From assembly GCA_910592205.1 (NCBI GenBank), contig CAJVPJ010001157.1:1-11845 (forward strand): 11,845 nt of DNA. Direction: 5' to 3'. Shown here one piece after another: positions 7,597 to 11,845 of this stretch. A program made the position numbers and the translations under genes. The notes beneath the pieces were generated by a model. It was given only the letters and a program-made list of their open reading frames with translations, was not told where the DNA came from and ran no database searches. The stretch is from Paraglomus occultum (taxonomy: Eukaryota > Glomeromycota > Glomeromycetes > Paraglomerales > Paraglomeraceae). Numbering within the stretch: position 1 is the first letter of the stretch; each line of letters begins with the position of its first letter.

Positions 7597-10407
7597 ATGA
7601 GGATTGCAAAAGGCTGCCTTGAAAAATTGCGTTTTCCTGGTGATTATATACCTTCCAAGTGTTTACTTGCAGAATTGAGTCGCCATTAATTCCTTCTTTT
7701 ACAGGTTATTGGGCAAATACAAGTAAACCAAACCTCGAGTCTTTTCTGAAGTACCGTAGGAAGATGTGTCCAGACGTAACATTGAAGAAAGACGCCGAAC
7801 ACAGAAAATATATTGAAGATCTCAAAGTTATCAATGAACATTATGGATTTAGCAACGTCTGCATATCGAAAGCGCTCAACGTTTCTGAGGTGAGTAACTT
7901 TTTGGAAGGAGAAGAAGGCGGAGCCAAGATACATTGTCGACTACTGTTGCGGGTTGCGACTTGCAACGGGAACGGTTGATGACTCCGTCGATGAGCGTAC
8001 AATCCCAATATGGGTAGTATGAACACTTGTGTTTCTCTTCTGGGGGGCTTCCACAGCTCAATATCTGCACCCTTGGGTCCTAGATTCGCCAGAAGACTAA
8101 GAGCGAGTGTTGTGTTGTCCATTTCTTCATGTCTTTTTTCCTTGCTTGTTTGTTTGTGATTAACTTGATATTAATATCCTTTTTTTTTATCGAGGCTGAA
8201 ATGAAATCTGATGCTGTTAATGCATTTTGGAACGAAGAGGCTGAGATAACTCAGATCAGAATGTTGGAGGTTGTTGCCCATTGCATTGTTCAAATATTTG
8301 TATTTTTATTCACTGTCTGTCTTTTAGTTGGCTGGTGCTCGTGACATGCTAGAGTTAGGAAATGGCCACCTTAAAAAAAGTGCAGAAGTGGCCCAAGAAC
8401 GCCAGGAGGAAGTTCTTGAGAGTCTCTCCAAGTCCTCGGTTAATTGGGAACAAAAGAGGATGAGGCATGGTATATATTTATTTCTTTAAAAAAACAGCTA
8501 TGATAATGGAAAATCATTAATATGAAACACTCTTCTGCCCAAAGTATCGAATAGCATCCCGATTGATTCTCCAAACAACTCGTTTATCACACCAGTCAGG
8601 TCTTCTAAGCGGAAGATCGAAGATGATAGCAATAGTGACAGTTCAAAGGTGCAGATGTACAATTTTTTAGTTACAAACGAGAAACAACAGAACTGATTTT
8701 TTAACTCTTAGGATGATTATGAATATACAGTCAATAGAAGACATCTAAATAGAAGGGGAAAGAGAATCCTACGTTATGATGAAGAATCTGAAGAGGAAGT
8801 GATAGAATTGGATCCCAGCGCTTCAAAAAAGTCTTTTGTGGAAAATTATAATCAGATGAAGAATGAATTAAAGTGGACACTGAAATCTACAGGACGTGTA
8901 GTAGAAGATGTGCTATATGAAAACATATCAGATTTTATGTCGGAGCAGTAAGAATTATTGTTTGAAATTTTTAACATATCTGATAATCTCACTGACAGCT
9001 TAATATTTCAATAGTTTAGTACATTCATTTACAATTGATGTGGATGATCCGATAATTCAAGAAATATTCTCTTCAATTGAATTGGAAGAAATCGAGTTAA
9101 CTAATGTTAAGGAAGAACCAGATTTAAGTTCTGAACTCTACAAACATCTTGCAAAGTACTATGATAAGGTTTGTTGAAAAAAAACGTTTATGCACCAGAC
9201 TAACGGCAATAATAGAAATCCCACACATTACGTGCAGACGTATTAATAAATCTATTATAACATGATTTCTGTAGACTACTGTAAAGGGGATCAGGGAGGT
9301 TTTGAACGAGACTGACCTCAATGGTAGCGACTTTGAAATTGATACCCTTACATACTCAATATTCAGTTTGTAAGTATAGTATCAGTATTGAACACTGAAA
9401 TTAAATGGCAAATGAATAATTAAATGTGTGCTATTGACAGGGTACGACAATATGAACGTGTTCCGAATGCATTTTCTTTAAATCAATATGAAGCATGGTA
9501 CAATGTTAATGTGTGGGGTCCAATAGTTGACCGGGTATATGATGATATTCCAAACGTTAATGTTGTTCGGTAAGTAATATTAATATTGAAATTTATGTAT
9601 TGTTAACTGACAGACTGATCGCAATCTTTTATTAGTGGTGATGCGTCAAGTCTTGCTAGTTCTCATCGAAAAAATCGCCATCGTACTTTGGATACTCGGA
9701 AAAATATAGGAAGAAAAGGGGATGCAATAATCCGAAAATGTTCAGGTGGCATAAAACTTGAATTTGGAGGAGCAGAAGCAGGCAGACACTATGAAGGACA
9801 AAATGGGACCAAATGGCTCAAAGAATCAGGCCTTAAGCTTCCGAAAATGATGCGTGACATGTTTGTTGGCCTGTGCGATGATACACATTGCAAGTGGGGT
9901 ATGGAAAAAATGAAGTCGATGGAAACAATTGGATATATCCATGGCGGTATGATATCATCATATTTTTCTTCCAATCACTCGGTGATATTAATGATTTGTA
10001 TTTATACATCCTCTTACAGGATCCGCTTTAATGATCATGACACTAGATCTTCCAGCTGGATATATAACTCGCCTCAGTAAGAGTGAACTCTATTACATAC
10101 CAGATAACATTAGTTCATTCAGTAAAGCGATAGAATTAATTACGGCAGTGTGGAAGAGTAAGGTAATACATATGTATTGCTCAATGCCCTACTTGATTTT
10201 TCTTATGTTGACCAAATAAATATTGTCCTGTAGATGCGGGTTGTCCGAACTATGAAGACATTACAGCGCGATGAAGAAGATAGTGTCAGCCGTCTAAGAA
10301 ATATTTCTTCACGTAAACAAAGTAATTACATTAACCGCCACATTAACAAGGCAGTGAAAGTTCTTCCAGATAATCAGAAGACTCCAAGTAAAAAGAAACA
10401 TGATTAA
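7597..10407 (+). CDS. Uncharacterised Mucoromycota-type protein, 12 exons, 596 residues
   Basis: Exons: 7597-7639, 7705-7889, 8195-8269, 8328-8469, 8545-8648, 8712-8947, 9015-9168, 9275-9369, 9441-9569, 9636-9946, 10020-10162, 10234-10407. They total 1791 bases and every junction is GT-AG and in phase. An in-frame TAA directly precedes the ATG. Donors at 7640 (GTGATT) and 8270 (GTTGTT) and acceptors at 8194 and 8544 are weak, so the 5' half is less certain. Residues 77-145 form a charged helical stretch; 149-217 is polar with basic patches (KRK 170-172, RRGKR 197-201) and an acidic DEESEEEVIELD run. The conserved half has NVWGPIVDRVYDD (about 365-377), RGD (388-390), GRKGDAI (413-419), KLEFGGAEAG (428-437), LKLPKMMRDMF (454-464) and LDLPAGYITR (500-509). 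I recall such blocks from uncharacterised multicopy proteins of Mucoromycota. Asp417 and Glu430 could be an atypical PD-(D/E)XK pair, which is inference. Function unknown; location probably nuclear. Confidence 0.82.
7890..8194 (+). other. Oversized intron 2 with a GC-rich insertion
   Basis: The intron is 305 bp; the other ten are 58-106 bp. It has a canonical donor (GAG|GTGAGT) and a long T-tract before a non-standard acceptor (ATCGAG). By my hand count 111 of 220 bases at 7901-8120 are G or C, clearly above the AT-rich surroundings. This GC-rich part holds open frames on the minus strand (7841-8122, 93 codons) with no domain I recognise. It may be a captured gene fragment or a small insertion. 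No TIRs or target duplication were found. Confidence 0.6.
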
Positions 10408-10410
10408 TTA

Positions 10411-10416
10411 AATAAA
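10411..10416 (+). terminator. Polyadenylation signal of the 12-exon gene
   Basis: AATAAA begins 4 bases after the stop codon (TAA 10405-10407), within an AT-rich 3' region. The closeness to the stop implies a short 3' UTR if it is used. Confidence 0.45.
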
Positions 10417-10760
10417 CTATAATTTAGTTTACATTGTCGTTACAAAAAAAAGAAAGTCAAAGAATTATGATATACTCCCGGGCAAAAGTCTGTGCCCCAA
10501 AATATTTAATATAGACTGATTCATGAACGTGATTTACTATGAGAACCCATTATAACAATACAAAATTCTTGTAAAGCGACGTCATAAATACTCTGACCCT
10601 TCCTATGTGTCACACTCCACTGCTGTGGCTGGTGAGATCATCACATATTAAATGCCGCGTTATCCAGGTAAACTCTTAATAAACTCATTGATATACTGTT
10701 ATACTGTATAACGCGTGTGGAAATTTACATGTAGCCTCTTCTAATAGACTATTGGGCAAG
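10417..10760. other. Intergenic spacer
   Basis: No ORF or exon-like run is visible. A CRE-like GCGACGTCATAA sits at about 10576-10587 and a small inverted AT-rich sequence (ATACTGTTATACTGTAT) near 10692-10708. Either could belong to a promoter of the downstream remnant, but there is no independent support. Confidence 0.35.
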
Positions 10761-11122
10761 AGATCCCAGTTCGTGGGGGGATGTGGTGGATTGGGACATA
10801 TACTTCATTAAGAAAATGCCCTCTGCAGGTTTCGTTAAACTTCGTCCCGGCCACAGCTCAAGGCACACATCAGGTATTGTCTCAAGAACTAGACATACTC
10901 ATAAAATCTTCGCAGGGAGCCGCGGACATGAGAAGGCGTTAATGTTGCACACTTCTCTTAAGGTCAGTATTTTGTTTGTTTCTTTTAGGAAATTCCCAAC
11001 GGATGGACTTGTGAAGACATGCCCCGCGACTGCGTCTTTACCTGGATGGGAGAACGCACATGTAACCATGTTGGGAATTCTCGATCACTCCTGCGACTGC
11101 GTCTCGAACGATTTCATTGCAG
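10761..11122 (+). other. GC-rich block with short overlapping open frames
   Basis: By hand count 193 of 400 bases at 10761-11160 are G or C, against a clearly AT-rich background. From ATG 10781 one frame runs 53 codons and ends in a helix-like segment (QVLSQELDILIKSSQGAADM) before stopping at TAA 10940-10942. Another frame is open from 10783 to 11208 but starts at GTG. A third holds a Cys-rich run (WTCEDMPRDCVF) after an AG at 10987-10988. No single splice model that I tried joins them sensibly. A GTAACC...TTGCAG segment (11062-11122, 61 bp) could be an intron into the next exon-like run. Most likely a degraded gene or captured fragment. Confidence 0.3.
11026..11104 (+). repeat. 12-bp direct repeat GCGACTGCGTCT, 67 bp apart
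   Basis: Identical copies at 11026-11037 and 11093-11104 in the GC-rich block. The flanking bases do not match well, so this may be a relic of a local duplication or slippage. Confidence 0.5.
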
Positions 11123-11609
11123 AAGGCAAACATGCGCTCTTGCCCGAAGTGGGAGGTGTTTTTGTGTTTTCGGACTATTGGGCTCAAAGCACATCTGAGC
11201 GAGTGTAGTTTTATTATAGACACAGTATATGCTTATAATACGCAATATTTAGCAAGAAAGCTCTCAAATTTACGCTCTCCAATAAAACGAATACCAGTCG
11301 ACGACTTTTTATGTCAGCGATATAATAAGAAAGTCAACGAACTCTGGCAAAAACACGCAGAAGAATTAAGCTATCCATAATCAAGTTAGCAAGGTATATT
11401 TACTTTTCCTTTGTGGATTTATCTGCTTGTGATCTTGATGATATCTACATCTTAGTTTTCGTTTGATTTTTGCAATATAGGAAGAGATCAAAACAGTATC
11501 CTTGGAAAACGTATCGAAAGAGTGGGCTATGGATATGAGTGTCCAAGATAGCTATGACTCTTCAGATATTACTGAAGAAAGAGTTGAATTTCGACAAGAA
11601 TGCTTCTAA
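11123..11609 (+). pseudogene. Exon-like remnants with a zinc-finger-like motif
   Basis: After TTTCATTGCAG (ending 11122) a frame runs to TAA 11378-11380. It starts KANMRSCPKWEVF and continues with FRTIGLKAHLSEC, which resembles a C2HC zinc finger (C-P-x-C...GL-x-x-H-x-x-x-C) with Trp where the second Cys would stand. A charged segment, YNKKVNELWQKHAEEL, follows. A second exon-like run begins after TTTGCAATATAG (ending 11480): EEIKTVSLENVSKEWAMDM and further acidic sequence, stopping at TAA 11607-11609. The likely donor at AAG|GTATAT (11393) lies beyond two in-frame stops (TAA 11378, TAG 11387), so the two runs cannot be joined as written. Either this is a pseudogene or they belong to different transcripts. 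N-terminal fingers of this kind occur in fungal KDZ/Plavaka-type transposases and in regulators; neither can be confirmed. Confidence 0.35.
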
Positions 11610-11845
11610 TAGTGCTGTAATTTTTGGGTTCCATAGTGGATTTAATGTCATGTTAATATTTTTATATATAGAGGTAATCCTATATTAAACCTGTTATGGT
11701 TTATATTCATCACATTCTGGTATGATAAAGGGAAAATTAAAATTAACAAGTCCATAAGTTTGTTACGATCGGCGTCCACAATAGGGTTGGGAGAGCAATT
11801 AATTGCGTAGGTGTGTTCTGCCGAGAGGGGGTTTTTCACAATTTA
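11610..11845. other. AT-rich end of window
   Basis: No supportable gene. A 63-codon minus-strand frame (11648-11839) has no recognisable motif. The last 35 bases become GC-richer (TGCCGAGAGGGGG), which may mark the edge of another feature outside the window. Confidence 0.3.

Noticed and set aside
8129-8344. 71-codon frame that looks like a membrane protein
   Set aside because: Its hydrophobic N-terminus is the T-rich 3' end of intron 2 and its C-terminus is intron 3. Only 8195-8269 is exon.
9688-10080. 130-codon frame as a stand-alone gene
   Set aside because: It has no ATG start and runs from inside exon 10 through intron 10. It is better explained as part of the 12-exon gene.
10576-10587. 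CRE-like GCGACGTCATAA as a stress-response element
   Set aside because: A single 8-bp match without an identified promoter. ACGTC words also occur inside coding sequence (AATGACGTCGC in the HMG gene).
10783-11208. 141-codon plus-strand frame as an intact gene
   Set aside because: It starts at GTG, shows no domain, and competes with two other frames in the same block. Openness alone in a GC-rich patch is weak evidence.
11648-11839. 63-codon minus-strand frame at the window end
   Set aside because: No motif, no splice context, and truncated context at the edge. Consistent with chance.

Overview
The window looks like nuclear DNA of an early-diverging filamentous fungus, most likely an arbuscular mycorrhizal fungus (Glomeromycotina, Mucoromycota). 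The reasons are: AT-rich spacers, very short GT-AG introns, AATAAA-type 3' ends, an HMG-box protein of the MATA_HMG (mating-type-like) class that is expanded in these fungi, and a second protein with motifs I associate with a large uncharacterised protein family of Mucoromycota. All family assignments come from recognition, not from a search.

Layout: (1) 1-518 is bounded by near-perfect 40-bp terminal inverted repeats (39/40) and is probably a non-autonomous DNA transposon whose left end is the window edge. (2) 1023-1841 (+) is an intron-less 272-codon MATA_HMG-type transcription factor gene, preceded by a 10-codon upstream ORF. (3) About 1850-7590 is an AT-rich, gene-poor stretch with transposon debris. 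It includes a 224-bp MITE (6234-6457) with a possible 7-bp target duplication, apparently nested in a larger element with Tc1/pogo-like ends (about 5936-6719), and another terminus-like sequence at about 3718-3880. (4) 7597-10407 (+) is a 12-exon gene. All exons join in frame with GT-AG boundaries into a 596-residue protein with a conserved C-terminal half (NVWGPI, RGD, GRKGD, LEFGGAEAG, LKLPKMMRDM). Its second intron is about four times longer than the others and carries a GC-rich insertion. (5) About 10761-11609 (+) is a second GC-rich block followed by exon-like sequence with a zinc-finger-like Cys/His pattern. It could not be joined into an intact frame and looks like a gene remnant or a badly interrupted gene.

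The two clear genes are on the same strand but about 5.7 kb apart, and the sequence shows no functional coupling between them. The HMG protein is a likely nuclear DNA-binding regulator. The 596-residue protein has basic patches, an acidic stretch with a possible SUMO-interacting motif, and a D...E-x-G arrangement that loosely resembles PD-(D/E)XK nuclease folds; that last point is inference only. I see no rRNA, tRNA, CRISPR or intact transposase gene.
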